From: Turnera subulata
Lineage: Eukaryota > Streptophyta > Magnoliopsida > Malpighiales > Passifloraceae
DNA length: 64,000 bases
Direction of reading: 5' to 3'
Assembly: GCA_028386065.3 (NCBI GenBank)
Contig: JAKUCV010002460.1
Span: 180,595-244,594 of the forward strand
Shown here: positions 1 to 10,006 of the stretch, piece by piece
How positions within the stretch are numbered: position 1 is the stretch's first letter
Layout: every line of letters begins with the position of its first letter
Program-made: the position numbers and the translations under genes
The notes under the pieces: generated by a model
Seen by the model: only the letters and a program-made list of their open reading frames with translations
The model's database searches: none
What the model was told of the DNA's origin: nothing

Positions 1-555
1 CAAAAATACAAATTAGAGCATCAATAAGATAATAACAAATTAGTAGGCCTATTACTTCATAAACTCTTTAAAAGTAGTAGATCTATTTTTTAAGATTTAA
101 GTTTTAAGCATATCACACGAAAAATCCGTAAGTATATCACGCATAATTTTTTTCTTATAAATTTATTGTAAATTGGAAAGGTAATCTAAAACCAAATATT
201 AAGCAGGTGAAACAATAAACAAAAAAAATTATAGTTGATTGATAATATCCACTTGATAATATCCCCTTATAACATTTGAAATAAATAATATCAATTAAAT
301 AAAAACTTTATCTATCGTATTAATTAAAAGAAATTTTGGTAACGTGTTGAAGCCACTTACATGGTGTAATTACTTTGAGATAAATGCAAATCCTTCTCCA
401 TTCAAAAAACAAACAGATGTCATTATTGCGTTTGTTGGTTGACACAGCTATACTAAAACACTTATTGTTTCCCAATTGTTGTCTGATGAGAAAAGAGTAA
501 AAATAAGATGAGATATTTTAGTAATTTTCTTTAGAAGTGGAGTGTAAATAACAAT
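1..555. other. AT-rich intergenic sequence
   Basis: No reading frame, tRNA or recognisable repeat is visible here. The sequence is AT-rich and ends where homology to the LRR gene family begins abruptly at about 580. It does not resemble the promoter or 5' coding part of the intact LRR copies, so it is foreign to the gene fragment beside it. Confidence 0.6.
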
Positions 556-557
556 AA

Positions 558-1502
558 GTGGAGCGCGAACATCGCCTACCATCCAAGTTAACCAAGTTGA
601 CTTATCTTAATTTAGCCGGGAACTACTTCACTGGCTCAATACCACTAGGGATTGGCAAGCTAAAGAAGTTGAAAGACTTGTATCTAGAACATAACCAACT
701 TTCTGGTACCATTCCTGATGTCTTTTCTAAACTCACAAGACTTCAAACTCTTGAACTTTCACACAGCAGATTTCATGGTTCCATACCATCTTCATTTTAT
801 TCACTAGCACCAAACCTATACCGTATGGTACTGTCTCATAATGAACTTACGGGAAGAATTCCTGATTTTCTTGCTAAATTTGAGGTACTGGGAAGACTTG
901 ATCTTTCGTGGAACAATTTCACAGGGACTGTGCCAAGCACCTTCTCTACCATGAGGATATACTCCCTTGACCTATCACATAACTTCCTTGTAGATCCTTT
1001 TCCTACAATGACTAATGCAGAGTTTTTCGAACTCGATCTGTCTTACAATGACTTCCATCTCAAGGGAATACCAAGTTCTGTGACTTCATCTAGTATGCTT
1101 GGTTCACTCAAGCTTGCCAAATGTGGGATCAAGATGAACTTGGATGACTGGAAGCCTAAGGATCCATCTCTCATTGAGGAGATTGATCTTTCGGATAACG
1201 AGATATCAGGCAGTCCTGTAAGTTTAATTAAAAAGACAGAACATTTGGTTGGTTTTTGGAGTTCAGGAAACCAGCTTAAGTTTGATCTTGGGAGCCTGAG
1301 ACTCCCTACTTCTCTAGAGCACCTGGATTTGTCAAGAAACTTGGTCTTTGGTAAGGTTCCGGCAGATGTCCCCCAGCTGAAGAGCTTGAATGTGAGTAAT
1401 AATCATCTGTGTGGGAAGCTACCGGCAACAAAGTTTCCTGCCAGTGCGTTTCTTGGCAATGACTGCCTTTGTGGTTCTCCACTACACCGCTGCAAAGCTT
1501 AG
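558..1502 (+). pseudogene. 5'-truncated secreted LRR protein gene (copy L1)
   Basis: The frame encodes 314 residues, made of LRR units of the plant extracellular type (LxxLxLxxNxxxGxIP) followed by the family's cysteine C-cap (NDCLCGSPLHRC). Intact relatives in this window are 471-475 residues long and begin with a signal peptide and an N-terminal cysteine cap. Both are missing here. Homology to copy L2 starts at about 580 inside the repeat domain, so the ATG at 558 is probably accidental, and a product lacking the signal peptide would not be secreted. The LRR part is otherwise open, and coding and 3' flank are nearly the same as L2. It is best read as a truncated duplicate. Expression from a new promoter cannot be excluded. 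Confidence 0.8.
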
Positions 1503-2320
1503 TTTCCGATGGTATTGTAAACCAAAAAAGTGCCAGAAATGTGATGTGCAAGTTGCAGTTATAATGTGAGAAAATGGATTTGGTTGCACACCAACTTGAC
1601 ATGCATTACTTTGAGCGTGTTATTTGTCACTACCAAAAATTCAAATGTACTTTAATTTCCTGGATTTACTTTTTACTCTCCCTGTGATTCCGACTCCAGA
1701 GAATTTGAGATAATTTATAAAAGAAATTTTTTATTCTCGATAAAATAAAATATTGATTTAGGAGATATGGAAAATGAGGTAACAGTGTATGGCTTGAAAA
1801 GAAAAGAGAACGAAGCTAACCTTATCGCTTGTATAACATGGGCAACTTCTGCCATGGCAGAGCAATTTGATGCAAAGCGACCAGCATAACTGTCGTTTAT
1901 CCCATAGCATCAATTTCTAGGACCGAGCCAAATTAATCAATTGAGTAAAACACAAAGCACAAGATCTACACTGTTAATTTGTCACACAGCTTCGGTTGTG
2001 TTCATCAACAGAAAATATTTTTTCATTTTCTAATTCTAATTTCTTACTCCTTTTCTAATTTCTATTTTCTATGAGAAAACTTGTAAAAATTTAAAAACGT
2101 ATTCAATTAATTTGGAATATTTGAAAACCGGACTAAATGTTCAATTTGTTCTGTTTTCATATTACAAAACTTTTCTCCAAAATAATCTAATATCTATTAT
2201 ATACTTTTCAATATTGATTGTATCAAATGACCCTGATACAATTCACTAGACTTTTACTGCCTCTGGTTGGTATTTAGTTAGAAGTGTTTGGCAGTCACTC
2301 CGTCTTAAGCGAGCTAGTGT
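1503..2320. other. 3' flank of L1, shared with L2, then AT-rich spacer
   Basis: The first 400 or so bases match the 3' flank of the L2 pseudogene (about 22678-23085), including the stretch around GCCATGGCAGAGCAATTTGA. The duplication unit therefore reached well beyond the stop codon. The rest is AT-rich with nothing recognisable. Confidence 0.6.
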
Positions 2321-2404
2321 GGGTTGGTTTACACTTTTCTGGTTTGCTGGTTTCATCCTAAAGGGTTGGTTTACACTTCTCTGGTTGTTGCTGGTTTCAT
2401 CCTA
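2321..2404 (+). repeat. Two-unit tandem repeat of about 42 bp
   Basis: Two adjacent units read GGGTTGGTTTACACTT followed by TCTGGTT and GCTGGTTTCATCCTAA, with small indels between them. They lie just outside the eroded 3' end of Copia-1. No function is suggested. Confidence 0.7.
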
Positions 2405-2486
2405 AGCACAGTTGGCGAGCGATATTGGATCGCTTAGCCATTCGTACCGGACTTTGTGCCTGGGTATCACTAATGTCACTTCCTGT

Positions 2487-3952
2487 TTACTGTGTTTTTA
2501 TCACATGAAGGACATAGATCACTTGTTGAGAAGACAACGCAACAACAGCTTGCAAAGTTGCTTTCCAACTGCTAGCACTACCAGAAAGACTAAAGATATA
2601 ACCTGTCAAAGACCTTCTCTTATCTAAGTCCCCTGCATAGTTTGAATCAACATAGCCAACAACCGAACTCATTAACTCGGCTTTGTCAAACGTCAAACCA
2701 ACACTAGCAGTACTTTTTAAGTATATCGTAATCCACTTCACTGCTTGCCAATGTTCCTTTCACGGATACGCCATGTATCTACTCACAACACTAACAGCAT
2801 GTAAAATGTCAGGACTAGTGCATACCATAGCATACATGATGCTACCTACAGCACTTTAATATGGAACAAGAGACATTTCTTTCATCTCCTCGTCCGTCTT
2901 TGGTGACATGTCTGCAGACAACTTGAAATGTGTAGCAAATGGAGTAGACACAGGTGCTAAATTAAACCTTTGGAGAACTTTCTCAACATAGGACTGTTGA
3001 CTAAGCATAAGCTTCCCAACACTTCTATTCCTTGTGATTTACATCCCCAAAATCTTCCTTGCTGCACCCAAATCCTTCATCTCAAACTCTTTACCAAGCT
3101 GCTTTTTCAATACGGTAATCTCTGATATACTTTTAGCAGCAATGAGCATGTCATCCACATACAACAGCAAATACACCAAAGAATCATCTGCAAGCTTCTT
3201 ATGATACACACAACTATCATATGCACTTCGAGTAAAGCCACTACGAACCATGAATGTATCAAACCTCTTATACTACTGCCTAAGAGACTGTTTCAAACCA
3301 TATAAGGATTTCTTAAGTAAGCAAACATGGTCTTCCATACCTGGAGTGATGAATCCTCAAGTTGACGCATATAAATTTGCTCCTCCAACTCACCATGCAA
3401 GAATGCAGTTTTTACATCTAACTGCTCTAGCTCTAAGTCATGAAGAGCCACCATAGCTAATAAGACCCTGATAGAGCTGTGTTTTACCACTGGAGAAAAT
3501 ACTTCATTATAGTCTATCCCCTCCCTCTGTGTAAAACCTTTAGCTACTAACCTTGCCTTGTATCTAGGTGCTTCAACCCTCGGATTTCCTTCTTTCCTCT
3601 TGAAAACCCACTTGCAGCCTACTATCTTCTGTCCTTTTGGCAATAGAACAAGCTTCCATGTTTGATTCTTGTGAAGAGACTCAATCTCTTCACCCATAGC
3701 ACCAATCCATTGATCAGCATCCGAGCTAGCAATAGCTTCTTTATTGCTATTAGGCTCCTGCACATCAATTGTTTCTGCAACTGACAATGCAAATTCTACA
3801 AGGTTTGCATAACCAACAAAATTTGCATCAGCAACATTCGTATACTTAGCTGGTACTTTCGTTTGCCTCTTTGATCTACCTGTGGCAATATTATACGTTT
3901 GCTGTTGTTGTACAGGTGCATCATCAACAGCAAGATTTTGCACCTCCTCCAC
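2487..3952 (-). pseudogene. Copia-1 reverse transcriptase and RNase H remnant
   Basis: Minus-strand fragments give the linker and RT start (3952-3293, with [11 protein letters not shown] and [16 protein letters not shown]), the RT catalytic region (3251-3039, with YLLLYVDDMLIAA) and the RNase H region (2741-2487, with YVDSNYAGDLDKRRSLTGY). The frame shifts between the pieces and stops occur between 3038 and 2742. RNase H ends in unrelated sequence. In a live element this would be the C-terminal half of one polyprotein. Confidence 0.88.
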
Positions 3953-3967
3953 AACTGTATTACAAGG

Positions 3968-4847
3968 CTAAACTTGTGGAATATCAATCTCAAGCTCAAT
4001 TTGTTCTCTGACACCGCGGTCTGTTTCTGCTATTGTCTTCTCCTTTTGACCATCCAATGAGACACATTCATTAAATTTCACATCCCTGCTAATAATCATA
4101 CCTGGAGACATGGTATCTGTACACCACAGCCTGTAACCCTTTACTCCAGATGCATATCCTAGAAATATGCATTTCTTTGCCCTCGGCTCAAGTTTACCAT
4201 CCCTCACATGAGCATATGCAGGACAACCAAATACTCTTAAATTAGAGTAATCAGCAAGAAAACCGGACCATACCTCAAAAGGAGTTTTCAACTCAATAGC
4301 TATCGATGGAGACCTGTTAACCAAATAGCAAGCTGTATTGACAGCTTCAGCCCAAAAATTTTTGCTCACACCTGAATGTGAAAGCATGCTTCGTGCTCTA
4401 TCACAAAGCGTCCTGTTCATACGTTCTGCAACACCATTCTGCTGTGGTGTTCCTGCACAAGTGCGGTGCCTCACTATTCCCTCTTTGCTGCAGAAATTGT
4501 TGTACACCCTGTTGCAAATTTCCAACCCATTGTCAGTCCGAAGACGCTTAACTTTTCGCTCTGTTTGGCGCTCAACCATCGTCTTCCATTTAACAGAAGT
4601 TGAAAATGCTTCATCTTTTGTCTTTAGAAAATACACCCACACCATCCTAGAATAATCATCAATCAAAGTCATGAAATACCTGGTACCATTCTTAGAAGGA
4701 ACTCTGTTCGGACCCCACAAGTCAGAATGTATGTAATCTAACTTGCCCTTGGTCTTGTGTTTTGCCTTCTTGCTGAACTTCACCCTAGTTTGTTTACCAA
4801 ACACACAGTGTTCACAAAATTCTAGAGCTTCATTTTTAGGATCAAGC
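3968..4847 (-). pseudogene. Copia-1 integrase remnant
   Basis: The minus-strand frame encodes the end of the pre-integrase zinc domain (FCEHCVFGKQTRVKF), then the catalytic core (DLWGP, FMTLIDDYSR, LRTDNG, GTPQQNGVAERMNRTL) and the C-terminal part (VFGCPAYAHV, FLGYASGVKGYRLW). It is cut off on its N-terminal side at about 4847, where the strand of coding flips. The His half of the zinc domain lies on the other strand near 5640-5680. Confidence 0.9.
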
Positions 4848-5680
4848 CTTGATTTTGTTATGCTCATTACCACCATGTTATGAGAATTTTGTTGATACAT
4901 TATTGTATGGGAAAGAAAGTGTTAAGCTGGATGATGTTAGTAGTTGGCTGAAATCAAAGGAGCTTACAAAGAATTTTCCAGACAATAGATCAGAAGGTGA
5001 GAGTCTGGTGAGTAGGGGAAGAACACAATATAAGGATTTCTCTAAGAAATCTAAGGCTAGGTCGAAGTCTAGAGTCAAGAACAGATTTTGTTATAAGTGT
5101 GGAGAGAAGGGTCACTTGAAATATGATTGTCCAATGTTGAAGAATAAGGGGAAGAAAAAGGATGAAATATTGTCGACACTTGCGTCAATTCTGAAGACAG
5201 TGATAGAACTGGGGAAGTTTTGTCTGTGGGTTCTATTCATGGACATAATTCATGGGTTCTTGATTCTGGTGCGACGTTTCACATGTTCCTCACAGGCATT
5301 GGTTTGCTACATACAAACAAATGAGTGGGAATGTCTTCATGGGCAATAACAATTCTTTGTCAGTGGAAGTGATTGGTCACATCAAGTTAAAAATGTTCGA
5401 TGGTGTTATTAGAAGCATTGAGTGTTGGCATGTTCCCCATATGAAGAGGAATTTAATTTCTCTTTCAACTTTGGATGATCAAGGATACAAGTTTCATTCT
5501 GAAAATGGGATCCTAAAGGTGTGCAAAGGCTCCATGGTACTTATGAAAGGAAAATTAGAATGTAGATTGTATTTTCTTCACGGTAGTGTGGCTTCAGGAG
5601 AAGCTGCTGTTGCGTCAGGGAGTAGTCATCTTAGTAAGTCTCAGTTGTGGCATTTGCGTCTTGGTCACATGAGTGTAGAT
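4848..5680 (+). pseudogene. Inverted Copia-1 segment: gag C-terminus, zinc knuckle, protease region
   Basis: On the plus strand this block encodes the end of gag (LILLCSLPPCYENFV), a CCHC zinc knuckle (CYKCGEKGHLKYDC at about 5090-5131), a frameshifted protease region with WVLDSGATFHM-like coding near 5247-5285, and the start of the pre-integrase domain (LWHLRLGHMS at about 5647-5676). At both ends the reading continues logically on the minus strand of the flanking sequence. The block therefore belongs to Copia-1 and has been inverted. The frame is broken near 5330. Confidence 0.85.
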
Positions 5681-6029
5681 GTACCTTCTTGCATACTGAG
5701 AGTATACAGCTTGTTCTTCAGGTAAAGCCGATTTGTCAGCGATTTAACAGAATACTTGTCCTCCAATTTTTTCCATGCTTCTTTCGCTGATACTGATGAA
5801 CGCGCAGCACTCTATCAGTGACAGACATGAAAATCGCACCCAAAGCCTTTTCCTTCTGTTCCTCCTTCACCGTATCTATTGTACCGGCAGGAAAATTCTC
5901 ATCCACTGCCTTCCACAATCATTGCAATACCAGAGAAGATCTCATTCTAATCTTCCAAAGACTAAAATTAGATCCTCCATCAAACTTCTCTTTCTCATAC
6001 TTTGCTGAAGAAGATGTTGAATTTGACAT
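5680..6029 (-). pseudogene. Copia-1 gag N-terminal remnant
   Basis: Starting from an ATG at 6029 the minus strand gives the familiar Copia gag opening (KFDGGSNFSLWKIRM), one in-frame TGA, then MWKAVDENFP, and after a shift WKKLEDKYSVKSLTNRLYLK down to about 5685. Coding stops where the inverted block begins. The start codon sits about 40 bp from the primer-binding-like site. Confidence 0.8.
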
Positions 6030-6081
6030 CTTCACAACCTAGATTGTGAACCCAAAACAACCCCTGAGCTCCGCTACCAAA

Positions 6082-6480
6082 TGTCAAGAGAACGTGTTTA
6101 TTTCTCACAATCAATCAAGCACTCAACGAGAAAGAAAAGTAATAGACACAAGGATTTAACGAGGTTCGGCCATTGATGCCTATGTCCTCGGACAAGAACA
6201 GAGAGGGTTTTTCCACTATGATGAATGATAGTACAATACAAAAGCTGTTTACATTCTCTGTATGTAAACCTGCACCTTCGGCAACTTAACAGTTGGACCA
6301 TAACTAATAACAAGTCTACAAGCCCAAACCATAAATTAGGTCCACTAAAATTCAAGGCAAAAAAAAACAACATTCTTAATTTCTCTTCCTCCATTTGGTC
6401 GCTACTCTCACTTTGTGGTGTTAATAGACCGGTTGGTGCTTGGTCTAATGAGTTTGCATGGGCCAAACGTCATACGTACA
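6082..6480 (-). repeat. Putative 5' LTR of Copia-1
   Basis: The sequence starts TGTCAAGAG one base beyond the primer-binding-like site, as expected for an LTR end read in reverse (..CTTGACA on the minus strand). It contains TTTAACGAGGTTCGGCC, a phrase typical of plant Copia LTRs. No second copy exists in the window, so the outer boundary is a guess. Confidence 0.45.
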
Positions 6481-7329
6481 AAAAGGCTTCATGGCTATGA
6501 GCATAATCGAAGGCACTTTAGCAATTGCCATCGTTTCCCCAATGGCATTTTAGCGGATGAATGTACAGACACGAGACTTCATTTTTGCAACTTGACTCAA
6601 CTGAAGTCTTGTTCTTTGTCCTCTGATTTCCAAATTTTTATGTAGTTTTTGGGGTATACGATTTGCTTCTTAGATCTGAATTCTAAGCTTGTTGTACTAT
6701 TGTTTTAAATTTTCTAATGTAAACCATTTTTAGGGCCTTCCCTAGCTTTAATGAAGTTTGATTTGAATCTAAAAAAAAAGTTTGAGTAGTTAAAAGTTAT
6801 TATACTAAACAGTGCACCATTGGTAATATTGTAACCAATAAGAGATTTCGTTTTCGATATTATTAGTGAGCATGCCATATCATTGAATTTGTGGTTATGT
6901 GAATCTGGAAATGCTGATACTTCTGTTATGTGAATTTGAACTCTTCCTGGGTTTCAAAGAGAAGCTTACCCCTTGGGTTAAATTTGAGGTCTGAATTTCA
7001 CATTCTTCGTAGAAGATAATTGGGTCTTTCCAAATATTTTTTTTTTGTTTCCTTTCCTTTCTAGTATATGGCCCAATCTAAACACAAACCCGACTAATTT
7101 ATAACCGGTGGCGTTCCTTTAAATATTGTATTTTTCATAACCATAGTGAGGTTTACCACCAAAACCCTTTATCACTCAACCTAACTAATTTGGACAGCAT
7201 TAAAATATAATAACTAAAAGTTGATTATGTCAAATGTAATATACATAAAATAAATTTTTTATCGTCCACCGTGGGTGATTAGTTCGGATCCCGATCATCA
7301 CCGGCCTGATTATGATAGATAGGTTTACC
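6481..7329. other. Intergenic sequence
   Basis: AT-rich sequence without a supportable gene, tRNA or repeat structure. Confidence 0.5.
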
Positions 7330-7498
7330 CTGTTGTTAAACTCGGGCCAGCCTGGCCGGTTGAATTCGGTTAACCGTGAGCCGGCTGGTTTTCGACTCAA
7401 ATTTTCCTTTATAAATTTCTGGTTGAACTAGAGTTTGACCAACTTTTAGCCCGAAAAAACTACAACTGGGTCAACTTCCAGTCCGAGTTTAACATTGA
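7330..7498. mobile_element. Small MULE-like MITE, relative of the one at 42612
   Basis: The ends are inverted repeats (left GTTGTTAAACTCGGGCC, right complement CAATGTTAAACTCGGAC). Both flanks carry GTTTACC (7323-7329 and 7499-7505), compatible with a worn 9-bp target duplication. The CCGG-rich terminal sequence and the internal GTTAACC and GTTGAACTA phrases resemble the element at 42612-42970. Confidence 0.5.
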
Positions 7499-7597
7499 GT
7501 TTACCATATAAAATAATATTTAAATACCTGTTTATTTTTTTTTTGTCAAACCTAGGGAGCCTTTACTTTACCCCTATTACATCTATACCTATACTTA

Positions 7598-7958
7598 TCT
7601 ATACTATCTATACTATATAACTAAGGGACTGCCAAATTGTTGAAGTTGAAGTGAATTGTCAAATTTATCCTCAATAGCTATCCAAAAGGCAATTTTAGCC
7701 TTTTGATATGCTCCATTAGTTTTCTATTTTCTTTTTTTTGGTGTTTATCGAAAGTGAATTGCCACCCCCAATGAGATGAGCTAAAACCAATTGGCCTGTT
7801 CGCTAAACCGTAGCATCCTATTAAATCCAAACTCCACGTTATAAGATTAGAAATGCTTGTACAAAGATTTTTATATTTTTGAATTTGAATTGTGAAAATA
7901 AATCTCTTTTCATCCATAGGAAAATAAAAAAAATAGAGCATATAGATAACCCGTTATA
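7598..7958 (+). mobile_element. Helitron-type 5' end and left part (family A, copy 1)
   Basis: The segment starts TCTATACTATCTATACTAT after an A, which is the Helitron 5' signature (A|TC). Its body, from AAGGGACTG to ATAGATAACCCGTTA, is repeated at 14560-14999. It is interrupted at 7958 by the start of Helitron B. Confidence 0.6.
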
Positions 7959-8046
7959 TCTATACTATCTATACTATCTATAAAAGCATGACCTCTCCAA
8001 ATTGAAAGACTAAAATATCCTTATTTAATATTATATTAATAATAAG

Positions 8047-9480
8047 TGTTAGAAACAATAGACTTAAGCTAGAGGGGGGGTGAATAGCGATAATCGAATA
8101 AAAACGAAATAAGCAGGAATTAAATGCGGAATTGAAAGAATGAAGGACACAAGAAATTTATCCTGGTTCACACACACTCTACTAGTGTGGCTAATCCAGC
8201 CCTTCAAGTCTCACTTGAAGATTTCACTATCTACGTTAAGCTTACGGGTGCTTAACAAACCGTTACAACCTAGGAATTCTAGTCACAAGAATCCTAAACC
8301 CTGAAAGTTCAAGTCACATGAACTTCAGCTCTCTTGCTTGAAGATACCTCACTTCAAGACTTCTCACACAAGAAGATATACCCCTCTTCTTATGAATCTA
8401 ACCAAGGGAACTAACCTCCCTCAAGGTGTATAACAACACAATAATCACTCAAACAAGAGGTCTCTCTCAAAGAGCAGATGTGAGTGTACAAATGAAGCTC
8501 TAAAAGGCAACTCTCAATCCTCAAAGGATATTGGCTCAATTAGGATTTGTAATGTATGTATGAATGAATAGCTTGAATGTAGAGAGTTGATTAGCTTTGA
8601 AACACAGCTAAAAATGCTCAATTTATAGCTTTGAAAAGTTATAGAGTCGTTTGAAATCCACCCAAAAACAGCCTTAAACAAAACATAGTGGGTGCTGAAA
8701 AGTTGTCTGCTACAACGGCAGAACATCGATGTTTTGCATCTAAACATCGATGTTTTAGCCAACATTTTTAAATAATTGTTCCAACGGCTAGTAGAACATC
8801 GATGTTGCATTTTAGAACATCGATGTTTCCATACTCAACATCGATGTTCTTCAATTCAACATCGATGTTTTTTGGCTTCGCAAAAATATGATGGAAAAGG
8901 GTCTATGCCAGAACATCGATGTTGGAAAATGAAACATCGATGTTTTGTGAAACATCGATGTTGTATTGTCCAACATCGATGTTTTTTGGCTTCGGCAAAA
9001 TTATGTTTCAAAGACAGTTTTCATGAACATCGATGTTGGATTGTAAACATCGATGTTTTGACCAACGGTCACAAGAACATCGATGTTTAGGATGCCAACA
9101 TCGATGTTATTTTCCTACTGCCAAATTTTGGAAATCTTTGAAAAACAGAACATCGATGTTTGGTTTCAGAACATCGATGTTTTGGACTAAAAACACAACT
9201 TTGTGATTGAAATGATGCTATGAAATGCATGAGTAAAACTTGTTTTATTTTGAGCCAATGCCTAAGAGAAGTTGAGTGTTTTACCTTGTACAAATGGGTC
9301 CTAACTTCTCTTGCTCTTCTTGTACTTCAACTCTTGATCATATCTTCTCTTGAATTCTTGATCACTTTGGTTGAGCACTTGTTTGCTTGATTTCTTTTTG
9401 CTTCAAGGTTGTCATCAATTGAGCCAAGGTTTGTCATTATCAAAACTCTGAAATGAAACAAGGAGGCATGAGTTCTAACA
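8047..9480 (-). repeat. Copia-2 3' LTR (1434 bp)
   Basis: It begins TGTTAGAA and ends TTCTAACA, a perfect 8-bp terminal inverted repeat of the TG..CA type. It matches 11448-12751 on both sides of the assembly gap. The array of AACATCGATGTT palindromes (8722-9181) lies inside it. On the transcribed minus strand the array falls in the upstream part of the LTR, where U3 control sequences are expected. Confidence 0.9.
8722..9181. repeat. Phased array of 16 AACATCGATGTT palindromes
   Basis: Perfect 12-bp palindromes start at 8722, 8743, 8795, 8816, 8837, 8858, 8912, 8933, 8951, 8972, 9026, 9046, 9076, 9097, 9149 and 9170. Of the ten short steps, eight are 21 bp, one is 20 and one is 18. The longer steps are 52, 54, 54, 52 and once 30. 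Spacer sequences differ while the palindrome is kept exactly. These are the properties expected of clustered sites for a dimeric DNA-binding protein on one face of the helix. That role is inference. Confidence 0.9.
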
Positions 9481-9757
9481 ATTTCCCCCTTTTTGATAAT
9501 GACAAACAACTAGAAGTATATGCTAATGTTTATAACATAAAGATGATTCCCCCTATGTTTTACAAACTATAATTCCCCCTATCTTGTTGCATATACTTCT
9601 TCCTATCTTCCCCCTTTTGGCATTAGCAAAAAGAAATAGCAATGAGAAGAGGTTGGGAAGTGCTTATGTAAGAAATAAGTGGAGCTTTTGAAACATATTA
9701 GCTACACCTATACACTTCTATATGTGCCAAAATAAAGAAAGTTAGAAAGCTTAGCTG

Positions 9758-9790
9758 AACATCGATGTTGTGATACTCAACATCGATGTA
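9758..9790. repeat. Extra palindrome pair in the Copia-2 internal region
   Basis: One perfect AACATCGATGTT (9758-9769) and one copy with a single mismatch (AACATCGATGTA, 9779-9790) lie 21 bp apart, outside the LTR, in the non-coding tail between the protease trace and the polypurine tract. The same spacing rule as in the LTR holds here. Confidence 0.8.
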
Positions 9791-10006
9791 TTGAGACTTC
9801 TGCTCAAATTTTGAAGTTCTTCATCATCCCTTTGTTCCCCCTATCTTTTTGCCTAAATGAGGGGTACCTACAAAAACAACACTCATCCTTGCATTTCTAC
9901 AAGAATTGATTAAGAACTTGGATGCTTCTTTGGTTATTTGCTTGGAGCATCCGCAATCAAGGTACCAAAGTACACTTGATGCCTTCAAGCATACCTGCAA
10001 AACGAA

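Larger units (their letters stand above)
2487..6480 (-). mobile_element. Copia-1, decayed Ty1/copia retrotransposon with internal inversion
   Basis: Read on the minus strand, the order is a putative 5' LTR (from 6082 upward), a primer-binding-like site (6068-6080, complement of GCTCCGCTACCA), gag N-terminus (6029 to about 5680), integrase (about 4847-3968), reverse transcriptase and RNase H (3952-2487). The block 4848-5680 carries the zinc knuckle, protease region and start of the pre-integrase domain on the opposite strand. The 3' end is eroded inside RNase H and no 3' LTR was found. Stops and frameshifts are spread throughout, so the element is dead. Confidence 0.85.

Noticed and set aside
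8776..9090. A plus-strand frame of 104 codons with a seven-residue HRC repeat
   Set aside because: The repeat comes from the in-frame palindrome AACATCGATGTT, which encodes HRC on both strands at 21-bp spacing. It lies in an LTR, and the minus strand gives the same tripeptide, so it is not evidence for a protein.
8722..9181. CRISPR-like array
   Set aside because: Short repeats with unlike spacers superficially fit, but the repeat is only 12 bp, spacers are 9 or about 40 bp, the host is a plant and the array lies in a retrotransposon LTR.
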